Below are positions 46,840 through 57,342 of a DNA stretch of 64,000 nt, in pieces. The DNA is taken from positions 186,001 through 250,000 of the forward strand of contig JALQPE010001719.1 in the NCBI GenBank assembly GCA_030407315.1, read 5' to 3'. Position numbers and translations under genes: made by a program. Positions within the stretch are counted from its first letter, which is position 1, and each line of letters opens with the position of its first letter. The notes under the pieces were generated by a model. That model searched no databases, was not told the DNA's origin, and was given only the letters and a program-made list of their open reading frames with translations. The DNA is from Asparagopsis taxiformis. Lineage: Eukaryota; Rhodophyta; Florideophyceae; Bonnemaisoniales; Bonnemaisoniaceae.

Positions 46840-47670
46840 ATGACCGACGCGCCGGCCAAACGGCCGTTCTACGGTCTGTATCTCGCCGCCGGTTTGAGCT
46901 CGCGCTTTGGATTTCGCACCAAGTGTCTGCAGGAGGTCGGACGATACGGCGAGACGCTACTAGAACTTTCGGTGCGTCAACTGCTCAAATACGGCGTGTC
47001 GGCTATCATTATCATCGTCTCTAGCGCGACGCACGATCAGATCTACCAAGTCGTCGGCGATCGCTTCCTCGGTCTACCCGTTCAATACGCGTCGCAAATC
47101 ACACCCGCCTATCGAAAGAAACCGCTCGGCACCGTTTCCGCACTGCTCAGCGCCAAGCATCTGCTTGATAAGCCATTTATTGTGCTCAATGGTGACACCC
47201 TGTATGGCGATAATGCTTTGTCCAAAGTGTGTACCCACATTGCCTACAAGGATACACCATGCATGCCCGGATTTCCGCTTCGCGACGTGCTGCCAAAAAC
47301 TGGCAAGGTGAATCGTGCCATTATAGGAATTGAAGGCTCGTGTCTTACACAGATCATTGAACAATATAATATTAGTATGGATGACGTAATCAGTGGCAAG
47401 TACTCGGGTGACGAGCTCACTTCAATGAATATATTCGGCTTCCAGCCTTCCATTTTGCAATTTGCGCAGCGCAAGTTTGACGAGTGGTTAGCACGCAACA
47501 GCGCCGAAGATTCCACAGAGTACATTTTGTCAACAATGCTCAACGATCTGCTGCCGGAAGAAGGCGTCAAGACATCGGTATATGGCGTTGGTAACTCAAT
47601 TCCTCTGGAACTAACCAATCCGGAAGATTTTTCATACGTTCGAAACAATCTCGACCTCGTAGGATTGTAA
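46840..47670 (+). CDS. Nucleotidyltransferase (sugar-nucleotide pyrophosphorylase fold)
   Basis: 276 aa. Rossmann-like NTP-transferase: YLAAGLSSRFGFRTKCLQEVG is the nucleotide-binding loop with the conserved Lys, IIIIVSSATHDQI the second strand-helix unit, and FIVLNGDTLYGD carries the metal-binding Asp. The C-terminal part has MNIFGFQPSILQFA and STEYILSTMLNDLL, as in bacterial LPS/capsule-type NDP-sugar synthases. The Met at 46840 (MTDAPAKRPFYGLYL) is chosen because the fold starts 10 residues later. The substrate cannot be read from sequence. A bacterial-like origin is possible. Confidence 0.8.
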   Translation: MTDAPAKRPFYGLYLAAGLSSRFGFRTKCLQEVGRYGETLLELSVRQLLKYGVSAIIIIVSSATHDQIYQVVGDRFLGLPVQYASQITPAYRKKPLGTVSALLSAKHLLDKPFIVLNGDTLYGDNALSKVCTHIAYKDTPCMPGFPLRDVLPKTGKVNRAIIGIEGSCLTQIIEQYNISMDDVISGKYSGDELTSMNIFGFQPSILQFAQRKFDEWLARNSAEDSTEYILSTMLNDLLPEEGVKTSVYGVGNSIPLELTNPEDFSYVRNNLDLVGL

Positions 47671-47744
47671 ACTCTCGCTTATACTCACATAAACTGCTGC
47701 CGATCATCTGGCCTAAACAACAACAAACATACACCATTCAGCCG

Positions 47745-48926
47745 CTATCTCTTCTTCGTCGGCCTAGCGCCGCCGCCCCTCGGCTTTGCCAAAACCGCGT
47801 CTGCCAAATCCTCATCCGAAGACGAATCAGAAACCAACAACTGCTCCACAATCTTCTTCTTCTCATCAGCCTCCGTCGCCGCCCCCTGCACGTCCTCCAT
47901 CGCGTCTGGCGCCTCACGCTCTCGCGACAACTTGGGCGGCGCGACGTCATCTGCCGGCGCTGCATTCCACATTGCCGCCGTCGGCGTAACCACCTTCTTA
48001 CGCTCATCCACCGAATTCAACTGCGCCTTGGGCTCTGGATTCACCAACAACGGACGCACCGTCGCCAACGGATGCTGTGCAGCGGCATCCGCAAGTGCCT
48101 GTTTCAAAACAACTGTCAATTCACACGCGCGTTTCACACCAAGCTGTGCACACGTACTAAAAACCTGTTTGGAAAGCGGCAATCCGCCCGCCTTATACAC
48201 GCCACACACCTCTCCCTGCGCGTTGAATGCAAACGACAACGACCCGTTCGACGCCAGCTCTTCCCCGCGGACGGGATCGAGCGCGACGGCATCGTCCTCG
48301 TACGGCTTCCCCGCACCGAACAGCGCAAACGTGACTGCAAGCGGCACGTGATGGACGGGCAGTGGCACGGGTTCGCGCTCGTCCAATGAGTGGATACGGA
48401 CCTCGCTACCCGTCACGGTGACATCTGGTCTTCGCGCGTGAAGCAGGGATGCCATAACGGCCATGACGCAAGCGTCGACGCAATTGCCGTCGTCGTTGAC
48501 GACGTCGACGTCGACGCGAACGGACCAGACCTTGCGGGCGGCGAGAATGCAGAGCGCTTCTGTATCGATGGCGCGACTTTCGCGGACGAAACGGCCGACG
48601 CAATTGCGCAACTCGGCGGCGAGACTGGCGCTGGAGCGATGCATGGATTCGCGCGCGGCGCGTTCGGAGGATGTGGCGGAGAGATTGACGGTGATGGATA
48701 GTGTGCCTTCGGATGGACGATCTGGTCCGGGGATGATGGCATCGACGGTTGTTGTTGCTACTGCTAATGTGTTGTCCAACGAGACCTGTGCAAAGCCATA
48801 GTCAGGGCCCAGGGATACGGATACGCGTCGCGCATCGGTGGGTGAGCGACCGTCGAGGCGTCGTCCACTCGTGATGCATTGCAGCGCGAATTGGCGCTCG
48901 ACGTTTGAGATGGATGGCTCGCGCAT
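47745..48926 (-). CDS. RRP45: RNA exosome ring subunit Rrp45/EXOSC9
   Basis: 393 aa from the ATG at 48926; an in-frame start at 49022 would add 32 residues. Rrp45 is one of six RNase-PH-like ring proteins of the exosome, usually without catalysis. MREPSISNVERQFALQCI and GRRLDGRSPTDARRVSVSLGPDYG match the family N-terminus exactly in layout, with AALCILAARKVWSVRVDVDVVNDDGN-type core (nt 48480-48560). The C-terminal ~120 residues are an extension ending in a hydrophobic-acidic VEQLLVSDSSSDED, which resembles a SUMO-interacting motif, and a basic KPRGGGARPTKKR. Confidence 0.92.
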   Translation of the reverse strand: MREPSISNVERQFALQCITSGRRLDGRSPTDARRVSVSLGPDYGFAQVSLDNTLAVATTTVDAIIPGPDRPSEGTLSITVNLSATSSERAARESMHRSSASLAAELRNCVGRFVRESRAIDTEALCILAARKVWSVRVDVDVVNDDGNCVDACVMAVMASLLHARRPDVTVTGSEVRIHSLDEREPVPLPVHHVPLAVTFALFGAGKPYEDDAVALDPVRGEELASNGSLSFAFNAQGEVCGVYKAGGLPLSKQVFSTCAQLGVKRACELTVVLKQALADAAAQHPLATVRPLLVNPEPKAQLNSVDERKKVVTPTAAMWNAAPADDVAPPKLSREREAPDAMEDVQGAATEADEKKKIVEQLLVSDSSSDEDLADAVLAKPRGGGARPTKKR

Positions 48927-49216
48927 CTGGACGTTTGTGCTGGCGACGAGGGCGCGGGTTGCGGACGTTGGTTTGATGGTTTGGCGGGCGGGACGGTGGA
49001 CACGTTGTTGAGTTTGATCCAATGGACGACATGGAAATTGGGGGAAATTTGATGGGGAAGAATGATTTTATGAATAAGTTTCGGCAGGGCACCATCCAGC
49101 GACAGGATCTGGGCCAAATAATATGTGTCTCTGCCACGATTGACAAGCCGTGAAAGTTTGGATGATGACGGGTACCTTTGGTACCGTTGGTACCCTTCAC
49201 ACACACCCGGCACTTA

Positions 49217-50407
49217 CTATACAACAATCGGTTGGCATCGATCACCACTGTGATGTTTCAACAGCCACGCGCTAACTCTAGCTCTCCCTTCCATGATTAA
49301 CTTTTTCACGTCGCCCTTTTTCCCGTAATCATATCTAGGGGGGGCTACCTTGGACTGATCCTTGGGATGCGCCAGCGCATAATCCACATCCTCAACTCGA
49401 TTACGCACCCTAACCTCGCCGCGATACTTGCTCGCATCAAAACCAGCATACACATAATGAATCCAATAATCGTTATGTGCCGTCTCATACGGCACCGCAT
49501 AGTACGTGCCACCAAAGATCTCCATGTGCAACTTTGTCGAAACATGAAAAGTAAACGTAGCCCAATTGGCCCACTCATCCTTAAAGCGCACAATACCAAA
49601 GTACTTGCACGGTCTTTTATGGTTGGCAGGCGACCCAATTCCACTCAGCGAATCCCTGGAGCGCGCCACCCATCCCTGCGTGAAGAACACCATATCATCA
49701 TTGGACATGAAGAAATAATCACATCCATCATAGTACGCATCCTTCGCCAGCACATTCCAAATGGCATTTATCCGTCCATGCAAACCGTACATGGGAGTGA
49801 AAACCAGTCGCACGGCGCCGTCCTCAAAGCCGCCCAGACCCAAAATTCTCTGCGCCTCATCCTCGAAGGCTGCGCGCAGCGTTGCGTTACCAAACACTGC
49901 GTCATTACTATCGTGACCATAATAGATCGAGAAGCGAAAGTCCTGTTTTTCGCCGCTGGACACGGTCGAGGCGAAGGTGCGCAAAAACGCGCGAAGCGCG
50001 ATATGCGAGCGGGCGTCCTTCTCGGTCCATAGCGACTTTCCAGCGGAAAGGGTTGGTTGCAGCACGCAGAAATGATTGCCGAGCGTGAAGGCGCCGGTCG
50101 TGCTTTGGTTTTGCACCGCCTCGTAGCGCTGACGCACGAGTTGTTCGTTGGGCAGCAATTGGTTGGCGGCGCGATCGTGCGTCGTTTCGTCGCTGCCGTC
50201 CGCTTCGAGGAACTGCGTCACCTCCACTATGCGTCGTCGCGACGACGGCAGGTTGGTGAGCAGCAGCAGCAGCAGCAGGAAAATGGACATGTACCAGGCG
50301 GGATGGAGGCGGCGGAAGATTTTGCGGAGGAGGAATGTAATGCGCGCGAGACTCTTCTGTGGTTTTGTGGATCGCGTTCGCTGCGTTGTTGGTAGGACGT
50401 TGGACAT
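49217..50407 (-). CDS. Type II membrane protein, putative glycosyltransferase
   Basis: 396 aa from the ATG at 50407. A basic N-terminus is followed by one signal-anchor (about residues 38-52, AWYMSIFLLLLLLLTNLP), then a luminal domain. FSIYYGHDSNDAVF, NAIWNVLAKDAYYDGCDYFFMSNDD (a D-D pair like a DXD metal site), GGTYYAVPYETAHNDYWIHY and VEDVDYALAH suggest a GT-A glycosyltransferase. I cannot place it in a named GT family. Sugar and acceptor are unknown. Confidence 0.6.
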   Translation of the reverse strand: MSNVLPTTQRTRSTKPQKSLARITFLLRKIFRRLHPAWYMSIFLLLLLLLTNLPSSRRRIVEVTQFLEADGSDETTHDRAANQLLPNEQLVRQRYEAVQNQSTTGAFTLGNHFCVLQPTLSAGKSLWTEKDARSHIALRAFLRTFASTVSSGEKQDFRFSIYYGHDSNDAVFGNATLRAAFEDEAQRILGLGGFEDGAVRLVFTPMYGLHGRINAIWNVLAKDAYYDGCDYFFMSNDDMVFFTQGWVARSRDSLSGIGSPANHKRPCKYFGIVRFKDEWANWATFTFHVSTKLHMEIFGGTYYAVPYETAHNDYWIHYVYAGFDASKYRGEVRVRNRVEDVDYALAHPKDQSKVAPPRYDYGKKGDVKKLIMEGRARVSAWLLKHHSGDRCQPIVV

Positions 50408-51123
50408 TTTGAATGGAGGATTGGCGCAATTGTGGCGGTGGACGGGAGGGAACGCAGAGATGTTGGTGTTGATATAGAAATGACGTTGACACAAACGCGT
50501 TAGGGGTGTGGATTTTTGGAAATAATTTGGGGGTCTGCGACTGTGATAGTGTCGGATGTGAATTGTTGTATGATGATTTTGCAGTGTATTCTTAGTGTCA
50601 AACGTACAATTTCATCTTTGGTACCATCGGCGTAGATCGTGACGATCGTCTCGACCTCGTTCGTTTTATACAGACGCTGATACGTTTTCATTCCTCCGCC
50701 CAAAACACGTCACTCATCCAACCAAACTCCAATTCGACAAATACAAACATTGTCGATCAATCGCGACAGCTCGCAATTGCGACATTATTATTGCAATCCC
50801 ACAATCCTATCCGACATTCATTTGCACAACCCTCTTCAGCATTTCGCCGCACCAACTCACCATTCAATCTCCGATATATCAATCGAGTCAACAATGTCTC
50901 CGCCACATAACACGCACATACGGCCAACACTGATCCCAGCTCCAGTTACCAAACTACCTCAACCATAACTCTCGTAACCCACCTCTAAAAACAACCAACC
51001 ACAAGCCTCCACTTGTCGCCCAACAGCAGGACCCCAACCGCTCCATGACACGTTTCCAAAACCCACCCACCTTGGCGCACTCATGCCCGCGTCCGTCCAT
51101 CAGTTCAAAATGCCTTCACCCAA
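50408..51123. promoter_or_regulatory. Divergent promoter region, glycosyltransferase / RFWD3
   Basis: About 715 nt. TTTTATA at 50664-50670 reads TATAAAA on the minus strand but lies ~260 nt from the glycosyltransferase ATG. The RFWD3 side is rich in CA/CCA. Short frames (50750-50968) lack support. Confidence 0.4.
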
Positions 51124-52860
51124 ATGTCCCAACCACCGTCGATCCCAAACTCTGAAACCTTCTCAGCGCCCGCCTCGCCACTAATCGAGGACCAAGTGCA
51201 ATACATATCCTCAACATCCAGTCATTCCCGGCCCTCTACGCCCCCAAAGCCAGCCACGCCGACCGCGAGCGCATCACCATCGCCCCGCTCGTCCAAACGG
51301 CCGCGCGTCGCCGCCCCGGAGGCTGCGCAATGCACGATTTGCTTCGAGCCGCTCGCCAATTCGGGCGCGCATCAGATCTGCTGCATGCCGTGCGGCCATG
51401 TGTTCGGCTTCCAATGCATCAACCAATGGCTATGCACGTCGTCCGCCAACCGTTTCTGTCCGACGTGCAAAACGCCCGGCAAACCGCGCCATCTGCGCTA
51501 CATATTCGGTCTGCCCGAACGCGCCTGTCTCGCCGATCGCGCCGCCATGGACCGTCTGCGCGACGATCTGCGCCAGGAGAAAGCCGCCCATGTCGCGACG
51601 CGTGCACGCATGCGCGAATACAAGACGTTGGTCGCGACACTTCGCAACCAGAATGCACAATTGTCGCGCCGCCTTCCCTCCGTGCAGACCTTTGCCGCCC
51701 GTCCGCAGCAGCTGCTGCCGCCCGTTTCGCTGGTCACGACGCGCGTGACCAATGGCGGCACGACTGTGTTGGCTTTTGGTGATGATTCGTCGTTTTTGTT
51801 CCCGGAGAGATTCTCGCGTAGTGCCATCGGCCATCGTCATAAGATTGTGCGTGTGCCGTTGGGTCAGCCGACACTTGGATCGGTGTCGCCGTGCGCGATG
51901 GAGAAACGGGTCAATGAAATTTCTGTTTGTACAGTTATGGATTCGTTGTTTCATAGACATATCGCGATTGCCAGAGCGGATAAACGAATCTCGCTTCTGC
52001 GTCCAGATCTGCAGCATGCGACCGATCTGTTGACCCCCGCCGTTCCGCTTTCGTGCGCCTGGCACATTGCCCGCCCCCATTTGCTCATGGTCGGGCTCAG
52101 TAATGGCTTTGTGTCGACGTTTGACGTGCGTAGTAGCGCACAGGGGCCGTTGTGTAATACCCAGGTTGTCGACGTTGGCCAGCGCGCTTTGCATTCGATT
52201 GGTCAAGTCGCCGTTAATGGTGCCGCGGCCGATAACGTGCTTGTCACTGCGAGTGCATGCGGTTTGAATGCGGTTACCTTTGACGGTTATATGGACAGTC
52301 CGGTTTGCAGCAAAGTATCGCTGTCGCAGGACGATGGTTCTTGTGAAACTGCAAGTTCAAGTCCATTCATTTGTGGAGTGACAGTCGCAGATGGATTTTT
52401 GGCTGTGACGTCGCGAGAACCGGGCAAACGGGAGGGGCGAATCATCGTGCACAAAGGACTTGTTCGAAATTCAGAGGGCAATTGGGCGCTTGGTGCCGTC
52501 TTGGGCTCCCATCTGACCGGCCATATGCAAGATCTGCCTTTCTGTCAAACGGCGCTGTTACCGGGCAGTTCGGACGGCACCGGCTCTGTCGTTGTGACGG
52601 GCGATGCAGGTGTCATGTGCAAATCTCGAATGTGGGAGTATACAAAGGTTGCAAAGACAGATCGAGAATGGAAGGATAACGAGCAATTTTTAACTGCTGC
52701 TGGCGTGCAATCAGTCGGAGACTTGGCGACGGTACGTTGCGCTCGAGCATGTAAGTTGCCGCGCACGGCTCGATTACCGAGTATTCCCACTGGCTCCCGC
52801 GGCGTGATTGGTTGTGTAAGTGACAATTGCATACGACTGTATAGTATAGGAAGCTTGTAA
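51124..52860 (+). CDS. RFWD3: RING/WD40 E3 ubiquitin ligase, RFWD3-like
   Basis: 578 aa. RFWD3 ubiquitinates RPA and RAD51 in replication-fork and crosslink repair. A Ser/Pro-rich leader (1-70, ending SSKRPRVAAPEA) precedes a RING at ~73-118 (CTICFEPLANSGAHQICCMPCGHVFGFQCINQWL ... FCPTCKTPG), then a coiled coil (~145-190, RLRDDLRQEKAAHVATRARM). The C-terminal half forms degenerate WD40 repeats (e.g. RHIAIARADKRISLLR, LLMVGLSNGFVSTFDVRSSA). The order RING, coiled coil, WD40 is diagnostic. Confidence 0.88.
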   Translation: MSQPPSIPNSETFSAPASPLIEDQVQYISSTSSHSRPSTPPKPATPTASASPSPRSSKRPRVAAPEAAQCTICFEPLANSGAHQICCMPCGHVFGFQCINQWLCTSSANRFCPTCKTPGKPRHLRYIFGLPERACLADRAAMDRLRDDLRQEKAAHVATRARMREYKTLVATLRNQNAQLSRRLPSVQTFAARPQQLLPPVSLVTTRVTNGGTTVLAFGDDSSFLFPERFSRSAIGHRHKIVRVPLGQPTLGSVSPCAMEKRVNEISVCTVMDSLFHRHIAIARADKRISLLRPDLQHATDLLTPAVPLSCAWHIARPHLLMVGLSNGFVSTFDVRSSAQGPLCNTQVVDVGQRALHSIGQVAVNGAAADNVLVTASACGLNAVTFDGYMDSPVCSKVSLSQDDGSCETASSSPFICGVTVADGFLAVTSREPGKREGRIIVHKGLVRNSEGNWALGAVLGSHLTGHMQDLPFCQTALLPGSSDGTGSVVVTGDAGVMCKSRMWEYTKVAKTDREWKDNEQFLTAAGVQSVGDLATVRCARACKLPRTARLPSIPTGSRGVIGCVSDNCIRLYSIGSL

Positions 52861-52961
52861 ATTGTGTGCCTTAGTCACGTGAACAAAACAACTCTTCAAC
52901 CAAAACAGCCATTGTTTATATATCTACATCGACATTTATTCGTTGGTCAAAACTATTCTGT

Positions 52962-54539
52962 CTATTGCCCAAAGTTACTCGTGTTGCGCACTCTGGTGCA
53001 TTTCGCCATCGTCTTCGAACTCCTCGTGATCGGATCCGTCATGTAAAAGTTATCAACAGGAGCCTGCAGAGGCGTCGTCAAAACCTCGGCATCACCATGT
53101 GGCAAAACTGAATCCGTTCCCAGTACGCGATCGGCTCTCTGAACATGATTAGTGAACAGCAAATGCGGCGCCAGCAAATCAACCGACGCCGATTTCAGCT
53201 TTGCCGCAACCGTCTCAACCTGCTCATCGGCGCCCAACAGATCACGAAGCACATACGTGTCATCCTTGGCGAGACCGGGCGGGAAGAATGCCAATTTCGT
53301 CTCCTGCACACGACCCTCCGTATTGACGTAGGTTGAATTCTTCTCCGTGTAGGCGGCGCCGGGTAGGATGACATTTGCAATTGAGGCTCCCTTATCACCG
53401 TGATGGCCCTGATAGATCACGAAACAGTCATCGGGAATATCAATGTTGTCCACATCATCTGCGCCCATCAGAAAGAGCACCTTGGTATTAGACCATGTCC
53501 CAGCATCCAATGCCCGCAGTCCTGCATACTTGTCATCAAAACCAATGTCTGCATTTCCGACCGTATTAGCGCCCTGATGAAGCACGCAAAGACCGTCCCA
53601 GCCGTCCGCGACCGCGGCAGAGTTTCGAACAATGTCTTCGACGAGCTTGAAGATAGAAACTCCATCAACGCGTTGCAAAGCGCGATTACTGACAAGAACG
53701 ACAGGTCTCTCGGCAGATTTGAGTGTTTCCGCAAACGGATGACTACCGTCCGCAACCGCCGACAACGTCTTCAACGTATTGCCGAGGTGCTGCGTGGGAT
53801 ACGTGAGTGACACGGAGCAGCCAATCGTCGCAACTGACATGCCATTATGCAACACCCCCTTCCTCAAGCGAGCGTTCAAAAGCGGTGCCTCTTTGCGCGG
53901 ATCTGCACCGACTAGGAGCACGGCATCGGCGAGCTCGAGGTCTGGCAGCGTCGTATTATGCAAATAAGCATGTCTGAAATCGGACGGAATACCAGCTGGC
54001 TTCTCCTGCACATGGATCTGACCATTGGGAAACCATCGATAAAACTGGGCACGAAGCTCCGCGGCGGAATTGACGTCCACATAGGGCCCGATGATCGCGT
54101 GGGACTCGAATCCGTGAGGATTGTCCAGCTGCAGATTGATGAGCGCATTCTTGACCACCGCTCGGGCGCGATCCCATTGGACGGGGAGGAGGTCGCCGTC
54201 GGCGTTGCGCACCATGGGGGTGCTGAGTCGCTGGCGTTTGAGTCCGTCGTATGAGAAGCGCGACTTGTCGGAGATCCATTCCTCGTTTACGTGTTCGTTG
54301 AGACGGGGGAGGACGCGCATGATTTCTGATCCACGCGTGTCGATTCGAATGTTGGAGCCCACGCCGTCGAAAATGTCGATGGATTCTGTGGATTTCAACT
54401 CCCAACTACGCGTCTTGAATGCGTACGGTTTGGAGGTGAGGGCGCCGACCGGTCGCATAAAGATGGTTTGCGAATTGTGCATGGTGGTTACTGTGGCGGC
54501 TTGACGCGCCAAGCGGGCTGCTAGGGGGCGCGATGCCAT
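52962..54539 (-). CDS. NDUFS1: Complex I 75-kDa subunit, C-terminal (molybdopterin-fold) half only
   Basis: 525 aa. NDUFS1/Nad11/NuoG is the 75-kDa subunit of complex I. The usual ~230-residue N-terminal domain with the [2Fe-2S] and [4Fe-4S] clusters is absent. After an Arg/Ala-rich presequence (MASRPLAARLARQAATV) the protein starts at PVGALTSKPYAFKTRSWELK. It then continues through ESIDIFDGVGSNIRI, RGSEIMRVLPRLNEHVNEEW and YDGLKRQRLSTPMVR to a complete molybdopterin-like C-terminus. The Cys that precedes PVGALTSKPYAF in full-length proteins is Arg here. No Fe-S half is found upstream (54540-55815). The other half is presumably encoded elsewhere. Confidence 0.9.
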   Translation of the reverse strand: MASRPLAARLARQAATVTTMHNSQTIFMRPVGALTSKPYAFKTRSWELKSTESIDIFDGVGSNIRIDTRGSEIMRVLPRLNEHVNEEWISDKSRFSYDGLKRQRLSTPMVRNADGDLLPVQWDRARAVVKNALINLQLDNPHGFESHAIIGPYVDVNSAAELRAQFYRWFPNGQIHVQEKPAGIPSDFRHAYLHNTTLPDLELADAVLLVGADPRKEAPLLNARLRKGVLHNGMSVATIGCSVSLTYPTQHLGNTLKTLSAVADGSHPFAETLKSAERPVVLVSNRALQRVDGVSIFKLVEDIVRNSAAVADGWDGLCVLHQGANTVGNADIGFDDKYAGLRALDAGTWSNTKVLFLMGADDVDNIDIPDDCFVIYQGHHGDKGASIANVILPGAAYTEKNSTYVNTEGRVQETKLAFFPPGLAKDDTYVLRDLLGADEQVETVAAKLKSASVDLLAPHLLFTNHVQRADRVLGTDSVLPHGDAEVLTTPLQAPVDNFYMTDPITRSSKTMAKCTRVRNTSNFGQ

Positions 54540-55815
54540 TGTGCGATCGGTGGGGATGATCGATCGCGCGGGGTTGCGATGGGATCGCAGAGTTGTTGGA
54601 TACGGATATGTGATGTGATGGATGTATCGGAGGATAAAGTCGGGGGTGCACGTGGAAGAGTGGCCACGTGTGCTTTGGGGAATTGATTTAATGGGGATGT
54701 AATTGTTGGTGTATGACGCAGTTTGGATTGGTTGAAAGGGTAGTGCCGATTACAAGGAATTGGATTGCTTGGCGTGTGATTGGTTGACACAGTGATGACG
54801 TGATTTAAAGGTGAAAGTTGATTGGCAAGTCAGGGGATTTGTCGTTTTGGTGCCGTCGGGGTGGGAGAATCTAGAGGGTGTATTAGAAATAGATTTAGAG
54901 AAATGTAAAAATAATGAATTATTGGCGAGGTGTGATTGGATGAGATGTTAAAAATATGGGAGATATAATGATGTGGCGCCCTTTGAAGGACTGTAAGCCA
55001 TGATGTGGGCGGGGAAAAGTTGATATGTCGACCGTTATTGGGGGAGGTGTCGAATGATTAGGTGACAAGTAGTGAAGTGGAATGAATGAATGGGTACGTT
55101 ATGAGAAGTGGAAGCAGAAATAGGGGCAGATAATGGGCCGGGCGGTAGTGTACGGACCGTTGTGTACGAAAGCAAGGGACCGATTGCGAGAAATCGAATA
55201 AATTTGGGGGGGCCGACAGGGAACAATGCAACAGACAGCTGGGCAACGCGTCAGCTTGAAGCGTTGCGGGGCGGTTTGTGCGGCCCGGACAGCGCGGGGC
55301 AAACGACGTGCGGAGCAGTCCAGCGCAACACGTTGGCGGCAACAGCGACAAAGTAGGCACACGGCGCCGTGTGAGCAGTTTGAGAGCGGCTTAAAAACTG
55401 CTTCACTTCTGAAGTTTTTTGAGTTGTTCATGTGCAGCCCGTTTTTTTTAACCCAAGCAACACTTCGCCGTCTTGTTTCTCGTTTGTTTTCCAGACAGAC
55501 GCCCTATCAAACTTTTCGTATCTTCCCATTTTCTTGTTTTTTCTTCCCCGCTTTATCAATCCGCTCTGCTTCGTCTCTTTCGATCTTCCGCTAGCCCACT
55601 CTCGTGTGCTCGTCTGCGCCTGCGCAGTCGCCCCGCGCCACCACCCGCCCATCCGGACGTGCGTGTGTGGTCGCTAACCCCGCCTTTGTCACACCACCAC
55701 CGTCAGTCCGTCGCGCGCTCCCGCCCGTCCGTCCGTCCGCGCGCCCGCCCGCCCCACGCCGCCCCCCGACGTCACACATTCAATTTGCACTCCACCGCTT
55801 TCCAAGTCAGAGGGT
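54540..55815. promoter_or_regulatory. Divergent intergenic region, NDUFS1-C / zinc-ribbon gene
   Basis: About 1.28 kb. The NDUFS1 side is TG/GGGG-rich; 54890-54970 is AT-rich. The side near the next gene is pyrimidine-rich (55440-55640, long T and CT tracts), probably its 5' UTR. No Cys-rich Fe-S coding sequence is present on either strand. Confidence 0.5.
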
Positions 55816-57342
55816 ATGGTCGCGGCCAACGACAGCGCTCAGACAACCCAGCTTGACTCTGCGCTTGCCACTCATCAGCTGGAGAAGCATCACCAACAGC
55901 AATTGCATCCGCAGCAATCCGCCACACCTCCCGCAGAGTCACCAGCAAAGTCATTCCCAAACGTTACCCCAGATTCGACCGCTTACATCGCTCAGCGTGT
56001 TACATCCCATCCAGCACCCGCCTCCGAAACGGATAAGCACCCCGCTGCCTTCAAATCCGAACAAACCATTCATTCCTCCGCCGATCCTGCCGCTCGTCCG
56101 ACGCCCGGTGCGCCGAGTGAGCCCCCAGCCGTTGCGACCCCTCTCTCACCGCAGAAGCATCAATCCTTCACTGCCACAACCGCCCCCAAATCCGAGCCAA
56201 ACTTCTCGCACACCAAGCAGGAATCCATTCCGGCCCCAGCGACAAGCATGGAGCTTCACGACGCTTCCGGTACGCTGCTACAGCAGTTCAACGTGAATGG
56301 CGAAGCTGAACAATCCGCCTCGGCTCAGAATGAATCCGCTGCCAACCAGCCCACCGCTGAAGCCGCTGCCTCGCAGCCCCTACCGACAACCTCACAGCCT
56401 CCGCAGACGCAGTCGGAAGCTCCGCAACAACAAGAACAGCCCCAGGCTCCTCCCACACCACAAGAGCAACCGCAAGAACAGCATCAGGAGCAGCAACAAG
56501 AACATCAGCAGCAGCACGAACAGGAACAGCAAGAGCAAATACAACAAGAACAACTACAACAGGAGCAGCTGCAGCAAGAGCAACAACAACCGCAGCCACA
56601 AAGTGCGATGCAATCGGCTGCACAGCAAATGCCTCAGCCAGCTCCTAATCCCGTACCACAAGCACCTCCAACTGTTATCAATACCGCTAGCGCTATGACA
56701 GACACTCAGCCGCAACCTATGCAGCAAACACCCGCACCGCAGCCGATCGTAACCGCCGTGCAGCACGCTGTGCTTAAAAAGCCTGCGAGAATGCCCGGTA
56801 CCAAGCAGTGTCCGTCTTGTCAGAATACGATCGCCGCCGCCGTAGCCAAATGTCCGAAATGCCCTCACGTGTTCCGTGAAAAGAAGGAAAAGGTGAAGCG
56901 ATCCGGGAAACGAGGGAAGAAAAATTGCCCCAAGTGCAGCTATGAAAACCCTTCGGCGTGTAGCTCTTGCAAGAATTGCAAACATGTGTTCCGGCTGAAA
57001 TTGATGGACAAGTACAAGGCAATGCGGCCGCGCACAGCGAATGAGAATGCTGTTGCGGCTGCGGCAGCGGCGGCACATGCCGCCGCTAATATGGCTCATG
57101 GGCAACATTCGGCTGTGACAGCTGTTTCCACCGTTCCTATGCCAGCAGGTGTGGCGCCGTACCCAAATCACATTAGCCAGGCGATGCATCCGGCTCATGC
57201 CGTTTCTGTGATTCCACCAATGCCACAGCACCATGTGAACATTCATCCGCATCCGCACAATGTCCATAGCGCTGCAATGCCGCAGATGCATCCAATGCCG
57301 CAGCATCCTATGCACCCACATCAAACGCATCCGCAGTTGTAA
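55816..57342 (+). CDS. Gln-rich protein with paired UPF0547-type zinc ribbons
   Basis: 508 aa. Residues 1-210 are Ser/Pro/Ala-rich. Residues ~195-270 are a Gln/Glu low-complexity tract (QEQHQEQQQEHQQQHEQ). From Cys332 two zinc ribbons follow: CPSCQNTIAAAVAKCPKC with HVFREKKEK, then CPKCSYENPSACSSCKNC with HVFRLKLMDKY. Each has the C-x2-C ... C-x2-C-x3-F pattern of the UPF0547/C16orf87 family. A poly-Ala stretch and a His/Met/Pro-rich tail end the protein. The composition suggests a nuclear regulator, but the molecular role is not known. Confidence 0.75.
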   Translation: MVAANDSAQTTQLDSALATHQLEKHHQQQLHPQQSATPPAESPAKSFPNVTPDSTAYIAQRVTSHPAPASETDKHPAAFKSEQTIHSSADPAARPTPGAPSEPPAVATPLSPQKHQSFTATTAPKSEPNFSHTKQESIPAPATSMELHDASGTLLQQFNVNGEAEQSASAQNESAANQPTAEAAASQPLPTTSQPPQTQSEAPQQQEQPQAPPTPQEQPQEQHQEQQQEHQQQHEQEQQEQIQQEQLQQEQLQQEQQQPQPQSAMQSAAQQMPQPAPNPVPQAPPTVINTASAMTDTQPQPMQQTPAPQPIVTAVQHAVLKKPARMPGTKQCPSCQNTIAAAVAKCPKCPHVFREKKEKVKRSGKRGKKNCPKCSYENPSACSSCKNCKHVFRLKLMDKYKAMRPRTANENAVAAAAAAAHAAANMAHGQHSAVTAVSTVPMPAGVAPYPNHISQAMHPAHAVSVIPPMPQHHVNIHPHPHNVHSAAMPQMHPMPQHPMHPHQTHPQL

